Assembly (NCBI GenBank): GCA_017308595.1
Contig: JAFKER010000009.1
Span: forward strand, 1-64,000
Reading direction: 5' to 3'
Length of the DNA stretch: 64,000 bases
Origin: Afipia sp.
Lineage (GTDB): Bacteria > Pseudomonadota > Alphaproteobacteria > Rhizobiales > Xanthobacteraceae
In this document: piece after piece, positions 26,711 to 36,897 of the stretch
Layout: every line of letters starts with the position of its first letter
Position numbering within the stretch: position 1 is the first letter of the stretch
Program-made: the position numbers and the translations under genes
The notes under the pieces: model-generated
Databases searched by the model: none
Seen by the model: only the letters and a program-made list of their open reading frames with translations
Told to the model about the DNA's origin: nothing

Positions 26711-29136
26711 AATTCACCCTCTCCTGGCTGAAAGAGTATCTCGACACAGACGAGCCGCTCGAAAAGATCGCCGACAAGCTGACCATGATCGGGCTTGAGG
26801 TCGAGCATATCGACGACAAGGCCAAGGCGCTGGCGCCGTTCGTGATCGCGAAGGTGATCTCCGCCGAGCAGCATCCGAACGCCGATCGCCTGCGCGTCTG
26901 CATGGTCGATTACGGCCAGATCGCCAATGGCGACAAGCCGCTGCAGGTGGTCTGCGGCGCGCCGAATGCGCGCGCCGGCCTCATCAGCGTATTCTCGCCG
27001 CCGGGCACCTACATTCCCGGCAAGAATATCACGCTCTCTGTCGGAAACATTCGCGGCGTCGAAAGCCACGGCATGTTGTGTTCGGCAGCCGAGCTTGAAC
27101 TCTCCGAGGATCACGACGGCATCATCGAGCTTCCCGCCGACGCACCGGTGGGCAAGGCGTATGCGGAATGGGCCGGGCTCGGCGATCCGGTGATCGAGAT
27201 CAATCTCACGCCCAACCGTCAGGACTGCACAGGCGTGCACGGCATCGCGCGCGATCTCGCAGCCGCCGACATGGGCAAGTTCAAGGACCAGCCGCCAAAG
27301 CAGATCAAGGGTGAGTTCCCTTGTCCGGTGAAGGTCACCATCGAAGACGAGACGCTGTGTCCGGGCTTCGCATTGCGCCTCGTGCGCGGGGTCAAGAACG
27401 GTCCTTCGCCGGAATGGCTGCAGCGCCGCCTGACCTCGATCGGCCTTCGCCCGATCAATGCGCTGGTCGACATCACCAACTTCATGACCTTCGACCGCGC
27501 ACGGCCGCTTCATGTGTTCGACGCCAAGAAGGTGAAGGGTAACCTCACCGTGCGCCACGCGCGCAACGAGACCATCATCGCCCTCGACGGCAAGACCTAC
27601 GCGCTGGACGACAGCGTCTGCGTCATCGCCGACGAGCATGGTGTCGAATCCATCGCCGGCATCATGGGCGGCGAAGCTTCCGGCTGCGACGAAACCACCA
27701 CCGACGTACTGATCGAATCGGCTCTGTGGAACGAGATCAACATCGCGCAAACCGGCCGCAAGCTCGGCATCAATTCGGACGCGCGCTATCGTTTCGAGCG
27801 CGGCGTCGATCCGGCCTTTATGGTGCCGGGTCTCGAGATGGCAACGAAACTGGTGATGGATCTGTGCGGCGGCACACCGTCCGAGGTCGTGGTCGCTGGA
27901 CGCGCGCATGGCGACGACCGCATCATCGAATTCCCCCTGAGCGAAGTGAAGCGCCTTGCGGGCATCGAAGTGCCGTTCCCGCAGGTCAAAACCATTCTCG
28001 CTCATCTCGGCTTCATGATTGCCGGCACGGGCCCGGTGGTGAAGGTCGCCATTCCATCATGGCGCAGCGACGTCCATGGCAAGGCCGATCTCGTGGAAGA
28101 GATCGTGCGCATTGTCGGCGTGGACAGTGTGCCGCTGACCCCGTTCGAACGCGGCGATACGCCGCGCAAGCCGGTGCTGACCCAGCTTCAGCTCCGCACC
28201 CGCCGCGCCAAGCGCGCGCTGGCAGCGCGCGGCATGCTTGAGGCCGTCACATGGTCGTTCGTCTCGAAGACGCAGGCCGACCTGTTCGGCGGCGGCCAGC
28301 CTGATCTGACCCTCGCCAATCCGATTGCGTCGGATCTCTCCGACATGCGCCCCTCGCTCGTCGCAGGCCTGATCGCCGCGGCGCAGGCGAATGCGGATCG
28401 CGGCTTTCCCGATGTGGCACTGTTCGAAGTCGGGCAGATATTCAAGGGCGATCAGCCGGAAGATCAATTCATTGCCGCCAGCGGCGTGCGCCGCGCGCAA
28501 GCCTCATCCAAAGGCGTCGGCCGTCAGTGGTCCGGCAGCTTCACCGTCGATGCGCTCGACGCCAAGGCCGATGCGCTCGCCGTGCTGGCCGCCGCCGGTG
28601 CGCCAATGCAGGGACTGCAGATCGTCTCCGCGAAGGACTCGAAGAACTTCCCGGCGTGGCTGCATCCCGGCCGCTCCGGCGCGATTCAGATCGGCCCGCA
28701 GAATGTGCTCGGATATTTCGGCGAGCTGCATCCGCGCGCACTGGAAACCCTGAAAGCCGATGGTCCGCTGGTGGCGTTCGAAGTCATTCTCGAGCGCATT
28801 CCCGATGCCAAGGCGAAGCCGACCCGGGCCAAGCCGCTGCTGGAGCTGTCGCCGTTCCAGCCGGTGTCGCGCGACTTCGCCTTCATCGTCGATCGCAACG
28901 TCAAGGCGGGCGACATCGTGCGCACCGCGCAGGCGGTCGACAAGAAGCTCATCACCGGCGTCACCGTGTTCGACGTCTATGAGGGCAAGGGCATCGACGA
29001 GACCAAGAAGTCCGTCGGAATCGCGGTGACCCTGCAGCCGCGTGAAAAGACCCTGACCGATCAGGAGATCGACGCGGTCGCCGCGAAGATCGTCGCGGAC
29101 GTGACCAAGAAAACCGGCGGTGTGTTGCGAGGGTAG
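26707..29136 (+). CDS. pheT: Phenylalanyl-tRNA synthetase beta subunit
   Basis: An 809-residue subunit of typical length. Domains in order: N-terminal helical region, a tRNA-binding OB fold (about 40-150, [18 protein letters not shown]), the B3/B4 editing domain (about 210-380), B5, a catalytic-like core, and a C-terminal anticodon-binding FDX-ACB domain (about 715-805, [18 protein letters not shown]). The GTG start overlaps pheS (26707-26710). Confidence 0.97.
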   Translation: MKFTLSWLKEYLDTDEPLEKIADKLTMIGLEVEHIDDKAKALAPFVIAKVISAEQHPNADRLRVCMVDYGQIANGDKPLQVVCGAPNARAGLISVFSPPGTYIPGKNITLSVGNIRGVESHGMLCSAAELELSEDHDGIIELPADAPVGKAYAEWAGLGDPVIEINLTPNRQDCTGVHGIARDLAAADMGKFKDQPPKQIKGEFPCPVKVTIEDETLCPGFALRLVRGVKNGPSPEWLQRRLTSIGLRPINALVDITNFMTFDRARPLHVFDAKKVKGNLTVRHARNETIIALDGKTYALDDSVCVIADEHGVESIAGIMGGEASGCDETTTDVLIESALWNEINIAQTGRKLGINSDARYRFERGVDPAFMVPGLEMATKLVMDLCGGTPSEVVVAGRAHGDDRIIEFPLSEVKRLAGIEVPFPQVKTILAHLGFMIAGTGPVVKVAIPSWRSDVHGKADLVEEIVRIVGVDSVPLTPFERGDTPRKPVLTQLQLRTRRAKRALAARGMLEAVTWSFVSKTQADLFGGGQPDLTLANPIASDLSDMRPSLVAGLIAAAQANADRGFPDVALFEVGQIFKGDQPEDQFIAASGVRRAQASSKGVGRQWSGSFTVDALDAKADALAVLAAAGAPMQGLQIVSAKDSKNFPAWLHPGRSGAIQIGPQNVLGYFGELHPRALETLKADGPLVAFEVILERIPDAKAKPTRAKPLLELSPFQPVSRDFAFIVDRNVKAGDIVRTAQAVDKKLITGVTVFDVYEGKGIDETKKSVGIAVTLQPREKTLTDQEIDAVAAKIVADVTKKTGGVLRG

Positions 29137-29161
29137 GACGCACTTTTCGTGATTACGAGCG

Positions 29162-29187
29162 AACGGGTCCGGCTCCGCCGGCCCGTT
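29162..29187 (+). terminator. Hairpin after pheT
   Basis: AACGGG (29162-29167) pairs with CCCGTT (29182-29187), with CCGGC/GCCGG inside around a TCC loop. There is no T-run, but the stem is long and lies 26 bases past the stop. Confidence 0.45.
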
Positions 29188-29199
29188 GATAAACTCCGC

Positions 29200-29268
29200 G
29201 AAGCAACCCATTCTTGAAAACACAAGTTGGATTGCTTCGTTGCCAACGCTCCTCGCAATGACAGTTTA
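29200..29268. repeat. Intergenic palindromic element R7 (class D)
   Basis: GAAGCAACCCATTCTTG on the left faces TTGGATTGCTTCGTTGCCAACGCTCCTCGCAATGACA on the right; the GAAGCAA(C/T)CCA and TTGGATTGCTTC parts are complementary. It shares its right arm with the element at 37895-37979 and lies between convergent pheT and the amine oxidase gene. Confidence 0.75.
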
Positions 29269-29284
29269 TGTCTGATCTACAGCA

Positions 29285-30724
29285 TCAATTCCGTGGCCAG
29301 AGTACGCCACGCGGCCCCGTCGGCAACGGCTCCGCCGTTGCGCGTGCCCGTGTACGCTTTTTCTTCGCAGGCGCCTCCGCAACCGGTGCATCCTTGAGGG
29401 CGCCGATCTTGCGCAGCGCGGCGTCCCCGGCACGCTCGCCGGATTCCCACGCGCCGCCCACCGTGCCCCACTGGGTTTCGTGCACGGCATCGCCTGCGAA
29501 GAACACGCTGCCCATCGGCTCCATCAGGATCTTGCGTCCACTCTGGCCACCGGGAGATGCCGCCGACATCGCGCCGAACACATAAGGCATGTCGTTCCAG
29601 CGCGTCGCTGTTGTGCGCTTGGCGATGCTCCTGACGTCTGAACCGAACAGTTTCGTCAACCACTCCGAAGCGAACGCCACCATCGCGGCTTCGCCCTTCG
29701 CGGACAATTCCGCGCCGAACGATCCCGCCACATCGACTTGACACAGCGACGAGCCCCCAAGATTGGCTAGCAGGAAACCCGTGGCGCGATCCGTGCTCTG
29801 CTCGATCACGATATCATCGCGCGACAAACCGAGCGGATTGCCGGGCAGTTCGAGCGCAATGTGATCGTAGCTGCCGAGCATCAGCTTCGACGCGGCGTCC
29901 TGCTGACGCTTCGGCAATTCGGGCACGAACTTGATCTTGCCCGACAACAGCGCATTCGGCGATGCGGTGAGGATGACGGCCTTTGCAGTGATGGTACCCG
30001 CAGGCGTCTCGATCTGCGCGTCCTTTCCGCTCCACGCAATGCGTGTCACCGGCGCGGACAGCACGATGGGAAGCCCCTCGCCAAGCTTCGCGATCAACGT
30101 GCCCAAGCCCTGGCGGCAGGCCAGCGGCGCATCACGCTGCGCCATCGCAGCGAAGTCGAGCGCGGAAAGATCCTTCAGGTCCCTGCCCGTCGGCTGCGTG
30201 CCGAGAACGAAATCCGTCGTGCCTGCCCAGACGCCGATATCCTTCGGCAGCGCCGCCGCCGCGGGCATGTCGGCCTTGCCGCGCACCGCATCGCCGATCG
30301 CGCGATTGGCGCGCACCAGGTTGGCGAGAAAATCTTCCGCTTCGCCAGCACGCGCATTGCGGCGTCCGATCCGGATACGCTGACCGCGCGAAGCGGGCAT
30401 CAAATCCATACTGACGCCGCGCGCCAGCTTTGCGATCGGCGAGCTGTCCGGATTGTAGAGCCAGCGCGCGCCCCGGTCGAACGGCACATCGAACGCCGCC
30501 GAATCGGTGACGCATCGCCCACCGATGGCAGGAGTAGCCTCGATCACGATAACCTTGCGGCCCGCGGCAGCGATGCGGCGCGCGGCAGCGATACCCGCGG
30601 CTCCGGCGCCGATCACAACGATCTCGGCATCGCGCGGCAAGGGCGCGGCGAATGCGCGCGATGCAATCGGCGACAACGCCATCGCAGCCGAACCCGCCAG
30701 AAGATCGCGCCGGGTAATTGTCAT
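29285..30724 (-). CDS. FAD-dependent amine oxidase family protein, Tat-exported
   Basis: A 479-residue flavoprotein. Twin-arginine leader TRRDLLAGSAAMALSPI with cleavage near ASRAFA predicts export of the folded enzyme. The FAD-binding motif GAGAAGIAAARRI with ...IEATPAIGGRCVTD follows at about residues 38-70, and the C-terminal FAD contact is FFAGDAVHETQWGTVGGAWESG. It belongs to the flavin monoamine oxidase family. The C-terminal 35 residues are Lys/Arg-rich. Substrate unknown; periplasmic polyamine or amine oxidation is a reasonable guess. Confidence 0.87.
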   Translation of the reverse strand: MTITRRDLLAGSAAMALSPIASRAFAAPLPRDAEIVVIGAGAAGIAAARRIAAAGRKVIVIEATPAIGGRCVTDSAAFDVPFDRGARWLYNPDSSPIAKLARGVSMDLMPASRGQRIRIGRRNARAGEAEDFLANLVRANRAIGDAVRGKADMPAAAALPKDIGVWAGTTDFVLGTQPTGRDLKDLSALDFAAMAQRDAPLACRQGLGTLIAKLGEGLPIVLSAPVTRIAWSGKDAQIETPAGTITAKAVILTASPNALLSGKIKFVPELPKRQQDAASKLMLGSYDHIALELPGNPLGLSRDDIVIEQSTDRATGFLLANLGGSSLCQVDVAGSFGAELSAKGEAAMVAFASEWLTKLFGSDVRSIAKRTTATRWNDMPYVFGAMSAASPGGQSGRKILMEPMGSVFFAGDAVHETQWGTVGGAWESGERAGDAALRKIGALKDAPVAEAPAKKKRTRARATAEPLPTGPRGVLWPRN

Positions 30725-30914
30725 GTCATGGTTTCCAAAATTCGACCAAAAGCGGGAACTTCGAGCGAACTTGCAGCATCAAAGGCCTCGCGGCAACGGT
30801 CATGGTGAATGTTTGATTATTCCCCCGCATTGTGCATGAACTAAATTGAAATCGCTTCCGACAACAATAGGGAAAGACAAAGCGGCCAGAACGTGCCGCG
30901 ACCGGGAGAGAACC

Positions 30915-31799
30915 ATGGGCTTCGTGCTCGATACCGTCGGCAAGGTGATTGCCGGTTACCTCCAGAAAGAGGTTCCGGGATATGAACCTTTCACGCCAAG
31001 CGATCCAGAGCGGCTGCGCGGGCTGATCGAACCCGGCGACGTGCTCTTGGTGGAAGGTAACAACCGCGTCTCCGGCATCATCAAGTACCTCACCCAGTCG
31101 ACATGGTCTCATGCCGCGCTGTATGTCGGCCCCGTCGATGGCGCGGTCGAGCCCGATGGCGAACAGCATGTCCTGATCGAAGCCAATATCGGCGAAGGCG
31201 TCACCTCCGCGCCGCTCTCGAAATACTTTTCGTATCATACCCGCATCTGCCGTCCGGTCGGGCTGTCCTATGAGGACCGCACCACCGTCTGCCGCTACGC
31301 CATCAACCGCATCGGCTTCGGCTACGACACAAAAAATATTCTGGACCTGATGCGCTTCCTCATTCCGCTGCCGATTCCGCAGCGGTGGCGGCGGCGCATG
31401 ATCTCGCTGGGCTCGGGCGATCCGACCAAGATCATCTGCTCGGCGCTGATCGCGCAGGCGTTCGGCGCGGTGCGCTATCCGATCCTGCCCAAGATCACCC
31501 AGGCGGCCAGCCATCAGGCCCGGCGCGAGATCCTGCACATCCGCGATTCTTCGCTCTACATGCCGCGCGACTTCGACATCTCGCCTTACTTTGAAATCGT
31601 GAAGCCAACTATCGTGCGCGGCTTCGACTACACGGCCCTGCACTGGGCCGACACCACAAAGCCGTCCCCGGAGGTGGCGGACGAAACCGATCCCTTTCCA
31701 GAGGGAATCTTCGAAACGCCAGAGGCGCCGCTCGCGCCTGCTGCGGCGTTTGAGCAGGATGAGGCGGAACGCGAACCGTCGCGCATCCTCGCTGCCTGA
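30915..31799 (+). CDS. YiiX-like permuted NlpC/P60 cysteine hydrolase
   Basis: A 294-residue protein of the circularly permuted papain fold. The catalytic His comes first (His66 in TWSHAALYVG) and the Cys later (Cys175 in KIICSALIAQAFG), the order expected for this group; a conserved EPGDVLLVEG strand starts the domain. Homologues act on lipid, peptide or amide bonds at the cell envelope. No signal peptide is visible. The C-terminal 45 residues are acidic and Pro-rich. ATG 30915 is chosen over 30846 because GGGAG then lies just upstream. Confidence 0.8.
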   Translation: MGFVLDTVGKVIAGYLQKEVPGYEPFTPSDPERLRGLIEPGDVLLVEGNNRVSGIIKYLTQSTWSHAALYVGPVDGAVEPDGEQHVLIEANIGEGVTSAPLSKYFSYHTRICRPVGLSYEDRTTVCRYAINRIGFGYDTKNILDLMRFLIPLPIPQRWRRRMISLGSGDPTKIICSALIAQAFGAVRYPILPKITQAASHQARREILHIRDSSLYMPRDFDISPYFEIVKPTIVRGFDYTALHWADTTKPSPEVADETDPFPEGIFETPEAPLAPAAAFEQDEAEREPSRILAA

Positions 31800-31935
31800 C
31801 CTGGATTCCGATCTGGAAAAGAGCGGCTAAAAGAATCCGCTTTTGCAGCCTGCCTGCTGCCCTTCAGCCCTTGCCGAACCCGTCATGCATGTCTAATTCC
31901 CTCGCGAACTCACGGTGAGTTCTGGAGGGTTGCCA

Positions 31936-32688
31936 ATGCTCGACGCCGCCACCAAGGCGCTGTCCCAGATCCTGTCGCCGCCGATGCGCGCCATTTTGTG
32001 GAAGTCGGTCGGCCTCGCTCTGGTGTTGATTGCCGCGACTGCCGTAAGCCTGCAGCGGCTCTTGAGCTGGCTCGCCGGATCGGGCGAAGTCTGGGCGGAG
32101 ACCATGGCCGGCTCCGACTACCACACCCTCATCACCATCATTTCATGGATCGTCTCGATCGCCGCCGGCCTCGGCATCGTGGTCGGCGCGGTGTTCCTGA
32201 TGCCTGCGATCACCTCGCTGGTCGCCAGCGTGTTCGTCGATGATGTCGCCGACATTGTCGAGCGCCAGCATTATCCGGCCGAAATGCCGGGCAAGGCGCT
32301 GCCGATTGGCCTCGCAGTTACCGAGGGCACCAAGACGGCGCTCCTGACCGTGCTGGTCTATATCGTTGCGCTGCCTTTCGTGCTGCTCGCGGGCGCAGGC
32401 TTCATTGTGTTCTTCATCGCCACCGCATGGCTGCTCGGCCGCGAGTATTTCGAACTCGCCGCGATGCGCTTTCGCACGCCGGAGGAAGCCAAGCTGCTGC
32501 GCAAGCAGAACAGCGCTACCGTGTTCACGGCTGGCCTTTTCATCGCGGCCTTCGTGTCGATCCCGATTGTGAATCTTGCGACACCGCTGTTCGGCATGGC
32601 CTTCATGGTTCACATGCACAAGCGGCTGTCAGGCCCACGACCCGAACTGCTGGAGCCGGTGCGGCGGACCAGCCTGCCGACGGCCTAG
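31936..32688 (+). CDS. EI24/CysZ-like membrane protein
   Basis: A 250-residue integral membrane protein with four or more hydrophobic segments (about residues 25-45, 68-90, 135-165 and 195-225). The DAATKALSQILSPPMRAILWKS start and the WLLGREYFELAAMRF motif are typical of the EI24 domain family, which includes the sulfate-uptake protein CysZ. No sulfur-assimilation neighbours are present, so transport of sulfate is not claimed. GGAGG at 31924-31928 supports ATG 31936. Confidence 0.84.
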   Translation: MLDAATKALSQILSPPMRAILWKSVGLALVLIAATAVSLQRLLSWLAGSGEVWAETMAGSDYHTLITIISWIVSIAAGLGIVVGAVFLMPAITSLVASVFVDDVADIVERQHYPAEMPGKALPIGLAVTEGTKTALLTVLVYIVALPFVLLAGAGFIVFFIATAWLLGREYFELAAMRFRTPEEAKLLRKQNSATVFTAGLFIAAFVSIPIVNLATPLFGMAFMVHMHKRLSGPRPELLEPVRRTSLPTA

Positions 32689-32700
32689 TTCAATACGGGC

Positions 32701-32808
32701 GTCATTCCGGGGCACGAGCGAAGCGAGAGAGCCCGGAATCCAGAAGTTATTCCGATGAGATCTTCTGGATTCCGGATCAGCGCGCTGCGCGGACTGTCCG
32801 GAACGACA
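32701..32808. repeat. Intergenic palindromic element R4 (class B)
   Basis: Begins GTCATTCCGGGGCACGAGCG and ends GGACTGTCCGGAACGACAG; inner GCCCGGAATCCAGAAG and CTTCTGGATTCCGG are complementary over at least 11 bases. Same family as 21339-21449. Located between convergent genes. Confidence 0.8.
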
Positions 32809-32823
32809 GTAAATTTTGAAACA

Positions 32824-33591
32824 TCAAACCGTCTTCTCGGGCCACCGGCACAGATCGTTAATGATGCACACCTCGCAGCGCGGCCTGCGCGCGATGCAGG
32901 TATAGCGCCCGTGCAGGATCAGCCAGTGATGCGCGTGACGCGCGAATTGCGGCGGAACGATCTCGAGCAGCCCAAGCTCCACCGCCAGCGGCGTCTTGCC
33001 GGGCGCGAGGCCTGTGCGGTTGCCGACGCGAAACAGATGCGTATCCACTGCAATGGTCGGCTCGCCGAAGGCGATGTTCAGCACCACATTGGCGGTCTTG
33101 CGGCCAACGCCAGGCAGCGCCTCCAGCGCAGCGCGGTCGCGCGGCACTTGACTGCCATGCAGCACGATCAACTGCTCTGACAAGGCAATGACGTTCTTCG
33201 CCTTGGTCCGGTAAAGACCGATGGTCTTGATATAATCGCGCAGCCGCTCTTCGCCGAGCGCCACCATCTTCTCGGGCGTATCCGCCACCGGAAACAAATG
33301 CCGCGTCGCCTTGTTGACACCGACGTCGGTGGCCTGTGCCGACAATGCGACAGCCACCAGCAGCGTATAGGGATTGAGGTGTTCCAGCTCGCCCTTCGGC
33401 TCGGGATTGGCGCGCTGGAAGCGGCTGAAGGCCTCGACCACCTCGGCCTCGGTCCAGGGTTTCGGCTTGAGTGACTTCCGCCTTCCCGCTTTTGGCTTCG
33501 TCGATTGCGTCGCAACGATCTTCGGCGGCATCACAGCAGCACGCGCCTTTACCGGAGACTTCGAACGGGATGTGATCGCCTTTTTCGCCAT
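32824..33591 (-). CDS. nth: Endonuclease III
   Basis: A 255-residue DNA glycosylase/AP lyase that removes oxidised pyrimidines. The helix-hairpin-helix and catalytic region reads ALPGVGRKTANVVLN...TIAVDTHLFRV, with the lyase Lys and the catalytic Asp in place. The C-terminal 4Fe-4S cluster has Cys spacing C-x6-C-x2-C-x5-C (from CIARRPRCEVC). About 40 extra basic residues precede the core (KKAITSRSKSPVKARA...), longer than in Escherichia coli (211 residues). Confidence 0.96.
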   Translation of the reverse strand: MAKKAITSRSKSPVKARAAVMPPKIVATQSTKPKAGRRKSLKPKPWTEAEVVEAFSRFQRANPEPKGELEHLNPYTLLVAVALSAQATDVGVNKATRHLFPVADTPEKMVALGEERLRDYIKTIGLYRTKAKNVIALSEQLIVLHGSQVPRDRAALEALPGVGRKTANVVLNIAFGEPTIAVDTHLFRVGNRTGLAPGKTPLAVELGLLEIVPPQFARHAHHWLILHGRYTCIARRPRCEVCIINDLCRWPEKTV

Positions 33592-33671
33592 GATCCCGGT
33601 ATAGGCATGATCCGGAAACGTGGGAACAGGTTTCGGCGGTCACCAGACCTGAAATGCGCTAGGATCAACCC

Positions 33672-34193
33672 ATGAGTGACACCCGACTAGACCCCTCGCA
33701 GATTGCGGACACCGTCCTGTTCAGCGCGCGGCTGACCCCGCACCGCTCGCTCAGCCGCAATGGCTTCATCGCGTTGATGGTCTTTGTCAGCGTTGTCAGT
33801 TTCGCGGCAGGCCTCGCATTCCTGCTGATGGGCGCCTGGCCGGTGTTCGGATTCTTTGGGCTCGATGTCCTCATTATCTACTGGGCGTTCAAACTGAATT
33901 TCCGTCATGCCAGGGCGACCGAGGACATTCTGGTGACGCCGTATGAGATCCGGGTCCGTCGCGTCAGCCATCGCGGACATGCGATGGAATGGACGCTCAA
34001 TCCGATGTGGGTTCAACTCGAGCGAAAATCCCACCCTGAATTCGGCATTGAAAAGCTCTACCTGGTGTCGCGCGGGCGGCGCCTGTCCATCGCCAGCTTC
34101 CTCGGACCTGATGAAAAGGAAAGTTTTTCCAAGGCATTGCTTGAGGCGATTCAAGCTGCCAAGCGTGGACCGACCTACAACCCCATCACCTGA
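33672..34193 (+). CDS. DUF2244 membrane protein
   Basis: A 173-residue protein of a family common in alphaproteobacteria and associated with integral membrane proteins of unknown function. Two adjacent membrane segments at about residues 32-75 (GFIALMVFVSVVSFAAGLAF and PVFGFFGLDVLIIYWAFKL) are followed by a soluble domain with TPYEIRVRRVSH. Divergent from nth. Confidence 0.82.
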   Translation: MSDTRLDPSQIADTVLFSARLTPHRSLSRNGFIALMVFVSVVSFAAGLAFLLMGAWPVFGFFGLDVLIIYWAFKLNFRHARATEDILVTPYEIRVRRVSHRGHAMEWTLNPMWVQLERKSHPEFGIEKLYLVSRGRRLSIASFLGPDEKESFSKALLEAIQAAKRGPTYNPIT

Positions 34194-34256
34194 CAAAAGC
34201 AGGAAACGGGTGGCTGAGAGCAACCCGACATTCTAAATCCGGATCATGATGGACAC

Positions 34257-35186
34257 TTGACCGTGGATGCCGCCATGATGACCAACGCGATGAAAGAATT
34301 CTCCCTCGACGATCTGCATCTTGCGCGGCCCTCCAAGCAGGGCGCGGCGCTGCGCGACTACGATTCCGTGCGGCGCGCGATCGGGTTCATTTCCGAACAG
34401 TGGCGCACACAGCCGACCATCGAGGCGATGGCGGATGCCGCGCATCTGACCCCCGACGAACTGCATCACCTGTTCCGCCGCTGGGCTGGCCTCACACCGA
34501 AGGACTTCATGCAGGCGCTGACGCTCGACCATGCCAAGCGGCTCCTGCGCGATTCCGCCAGCGTGCTCGATGCTGCCTACGATTCCGGTCTCTCTGGGCC
34601 GGGACGGCTGCATGACCTGTTCGTCACCCATGAAGCGATGTCGCCAGGGGAATGGAAGAAGGGCGGCGAAGGCATGATGCTGCGCTATGGCTTCCATCCC
34701 TCGCCGTTCGGCATGGCTGTCGTTATTACGAGCGAGCGCGGGCTTGCGGGACTTGCCTTTGCGGATGAGGGCGAAGAAATCCCGGCGCTGGCCGACATGC
34801 AGCGCCGCTGGCCGCTGGCGACTTATATCGAATCCTTCGCGGAAACCGCGCCGTTCGCCAAACGTATTTTCGACTCCACACAGTGGCGCGCGGACCAGCC
34901 GCTGCGCGTGGTGTTGATCGGCACTGACTTCGAGGTGCGGGTGTGGGAGACGCTCTTGAAGATTCCGATGGGCCGCGCGTCGACCTACTCGGATGTCGCG
35001 TGCAAGATCAATTCGCCGAAGGCGTCACGCGCCGTCGGCGCGGCAGTCGGCCGCAATCCGATCTCGTTCGTGGTGCCGTGCCACCGCGTGCTCGGCAAGA
35101 GCGGCGCGCTCACCGGCTATCATTGGGGCGTCACGCGCAAGCGCGCGATGCTCGGCTGGGAAAGCGGACAGGCAGCGGGAGAATAG
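34257..35186 (+). CDS. AraC-type HTH fused to O6-methylguanine-DNA methyltransferase (Ada-like, no N-Ada domain)
   Basis: Up to 309 residues. Residues about 35-130 hold an AraC-family DNA-binding domain (FISEQWRTQPTIEAMADAAHLTPDELHHLFRRW). Residues about 140-305 form the suicide methyltransferase: VPCHRVLGKSGALTGYHWG contains the acceptor Cys275. The zinc-binding phosphotriester-sensing domain of true Ada is missing, so it may repair O6-methylguanine and use that methyl group as the signal, or not regulate at all. Starts at TTG 34257, GTG 34263 or ATG 34275/34278 are possible; I keep the longest. Confidence 0.88.
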   Translation: MTVDAAMMTNAMKEFSLDDLHLARPSKQGAALRDYDSVRRAIGFISEQWRTQPTIEAMADAAHLTPDELHHLFRRWAGLTPKDFMQALTLDHAKRLLRDSASVLDAAYDSGLSGPGRLHDLFVTHEAMSPGEWKKGGEGMMLRYGFHPSPFGMAVVITSERGLAGLAFADEGEEIPALADMQRRWPLATYIESFAETAPFAKRIFDSTQWRADQPLRVVLIGTDFEVRVWETLLKIPMGRASTYSDVACKINSPKASRAVGAAVGRNPISFVVPCHRVLGKSGALTGYHWGVTRKRAMLGWESGQAAGE

Positions 35187-35203
35187 CTGCCGCACTCACA
35201 GGG

Positions 35204-35279
35204 CGTCATGCGCGGGCTTGACCCGCGCATCCATCACTCTCCAGAAAAATGGATTGCCGGGTCAAGCCCGGCAATGACA
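35204..35279. repeat. Intergenic palindromic element R2 (class A)
   Basis: Left arm GTCATGCGCGGGCTTGACCCGCGCAT and right arm ATGGATTGCCGGGTCAAGCCCGGCAATGAC are each palindromic, separated by about 18 bases. Closely matches the element at 10021-10112. Between convergent MGMT-fusion and gpmA genes. Confidence 0.82.
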
Positions 35280-35291
35280 CCTCAGATTCGC

Positions 35292-35915
35292 TTACCCCGC
35301 CAGATCCTTTACCGACGCCACGGTCGCGTCCGCGTTGAGGCGATAGACCACCGGCGCGCCGGTACCGAGTTCGCGCTTGAGAATCTGCTCCGGCGTCAGC
35401 TTTTCCAGCACCATGATCAGCGCGCGCAGCGAGTTACCATGCGCGGCGACCAGCGTGCGCTGGCCGCGCAGTACGCAGGGCAGGATTTCCTGCACGTAGT
35501 AGGGAAGCGTGCGCGCCAGCGTATCCTTGAGGCTTTCGCCGCCCGGAGGCGGCACGTCGTAGGAGCGGCGCCAGATCAACACCTGTTCCTCGCCCCACTT
35601 GGCGCGGGCATCGTCCTTGTTCAGGCCGGAGAGATCACCGTAGTCGCGCTCGTTGAGCGCGACGTTGCGCGTGATCGGAATTCCGCTCTGGCCCATTTCG
35701 TTGAGCGCGAGATCGAGCGTGCGCTGCGCGCGCGTAAGATCCGATGTGAACGCGACATCGAACGCAAGACCTTCGTCCTTGAGCTTGCGGCCGGCGGCGA
35801 TGGCTTCCTTGACGCCGAGATCGGTGAGGTTCGGATCTTTCCAGCCGGTGAAAAGATTCTTGAGATTCCATTCGCTCTGGCCGTGACGCACCAGCACAAG
35901 AAGACGTTTGCTCAT
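35292..35915 (-). CDS. gpmA: 2,3-bisphosphoglycerate-dependent phosphoglycerate mutase
   Basis: A 207-residue glycolytic enzyme interconverting 3- and 2-phosphoglycerate. The phosphohistidine motif [10 protein letters not shown] (His about residue 10), [13 protein letters not shown], and the second catalytic His in [10 protein letters not shown] are present. It is shorter than the Escherichia coli form (250), as is usual in this order. Follows dapB by 26 bases on the same strand. Confidence 0.95.
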   Translation of the reverse strand: MSKRLLVLVRHGQSEWNLKNLFTGWKDPNLTDLGVKEAIAAGRKLKDEGLAFDVAFTSDLTRAQRTLDLALNEMGQSGIPITRNVALNERDYGDLSGLNKDDARAKWGEEQVLIWRRSYDVPPPGGESLKDTLARTLPYYVQEILPCVLRGQRTLVAAHGNSLRALIMVLEKLTPEQILKRELGTGAPVVYRLNADATVASVKDLAG

Positions 35916-35941
35916 TCGTTCCGTTCCGATTCCAGAAGTTG

Positions 35942-36757
35942 TCAGTTACCACCAAGACCCAGCACGTCGGCCATGGTGTAGAAGCCGGGCTTTTTGTCCC
36001 GCGCCCACATCGCCGCCTTCAGCGCGCCGCGCGCGAAGATCATGCGATCTTCCGACTTGTGCGCCAGTTCGATGCGTTCATAGGGCCCCGCGAAGATCAC
36101 GGTGTGATCGCCCGTGGCGGTGCCGCCGCGCAGCGTCGCAAACCCGATGTCGCCCGGATTGCGCGCGCCGGTATAGCCGTCGCGCGAACGCACCGAGCGC
36201 TGCGCAAGATCGACGCCGCGTCCTTCAGCGGCGGCCTGACCGAGCAGATAGGCGGTGCCCGACGGCGCATCGACCTTCTGCCGGTGATGCATTTCGAGAA
36301 CCTCGATATCGAAGTCCTCATCGAGCGACTTCGCCACCTGCTTCACCAATGCAGCAAGCAGATTGACGCCGAGACTCATGTTGCCGGACTGCACGACAAT
36401 CGCCTGCGATGTGACGCTCCTGATCACCGCATTGTCCGATGCCGACAGCCCGGTGGTGCCGATGACATGAACGATGCCGCGCTGCGCGGCGATGGCGACA
36501 TTGGCGATGGTCGCGGCGGGCACGGTGAAATCGAGAATGCCGTCGGCGTCCTTCGACATGGTCCAGAGATCGCCGGACACTTCGACCCCGTTGCCGGAAA
36601 GACCGGCAAGCAGGCCCGCGTCTTTGCCCAGAAGATCGGATCCCGGCGCTTCCAGCGCGCCGGCGAGGACGACCCCTTCCGTCTCGGCAATGGCGCGGAT
36701 CAGGGCCCGGCCCATCCGGCCCCCGGCTCCCGCAACAATCAGGCGCATATCGGCCAT
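35942..36757 (-). CDS. dapB: 4-hydroxy-tetrahydrodipicolinate reductase
   Basis: A 271-residue NAD(P)H-dependent enzyme in lysine and diaminopimelate synthesis. The Rossmann loop [13 protein letters not shown] starts at about residue 10, and the substrate and catalytic motif [15 protein letters not shown] with its His pair and Lys is intact. Length normal. Probable dapB-gpmA operon. Confidence 0.96.
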   Translation of the reverse strand: MADMRLIVAGAGGRMGRALIRAIAETEGVVLAGALEAPGSDLLGKDAGLLAGLSGNGVEVSGDLWTMSKDADGILDFTVPAATIANVAIAAQRGIVHVIGTTGLSASDNAVIRSVTSQAIVVQSGNMSLGVNLLAALVKQVAKSLDEDFDIEVLEMHHRQKVDAPSGTAYLLGQAAAEGRGVDLAQRSVRSRDGYTGARNPGDIGFATLRGGTATGDHTVIFAGPYERIELAHKSEDRMIFARGALKAAMWARDKKPGFYTMADVLGLGGN

Positions 36758-36897
36758 TTCCAGCCCTCAAAACTGTTTCAAAACTTGCTTTTGGCGGTAT
36801 AGCGGCGCGAAGCCACGGCGGCAACCGCGCTCCGCCAGAAGTCACGCAGGGGTCACGCGAGAAGCCTATTCAGGGGCCCCTCTTGAAGGACATCATC

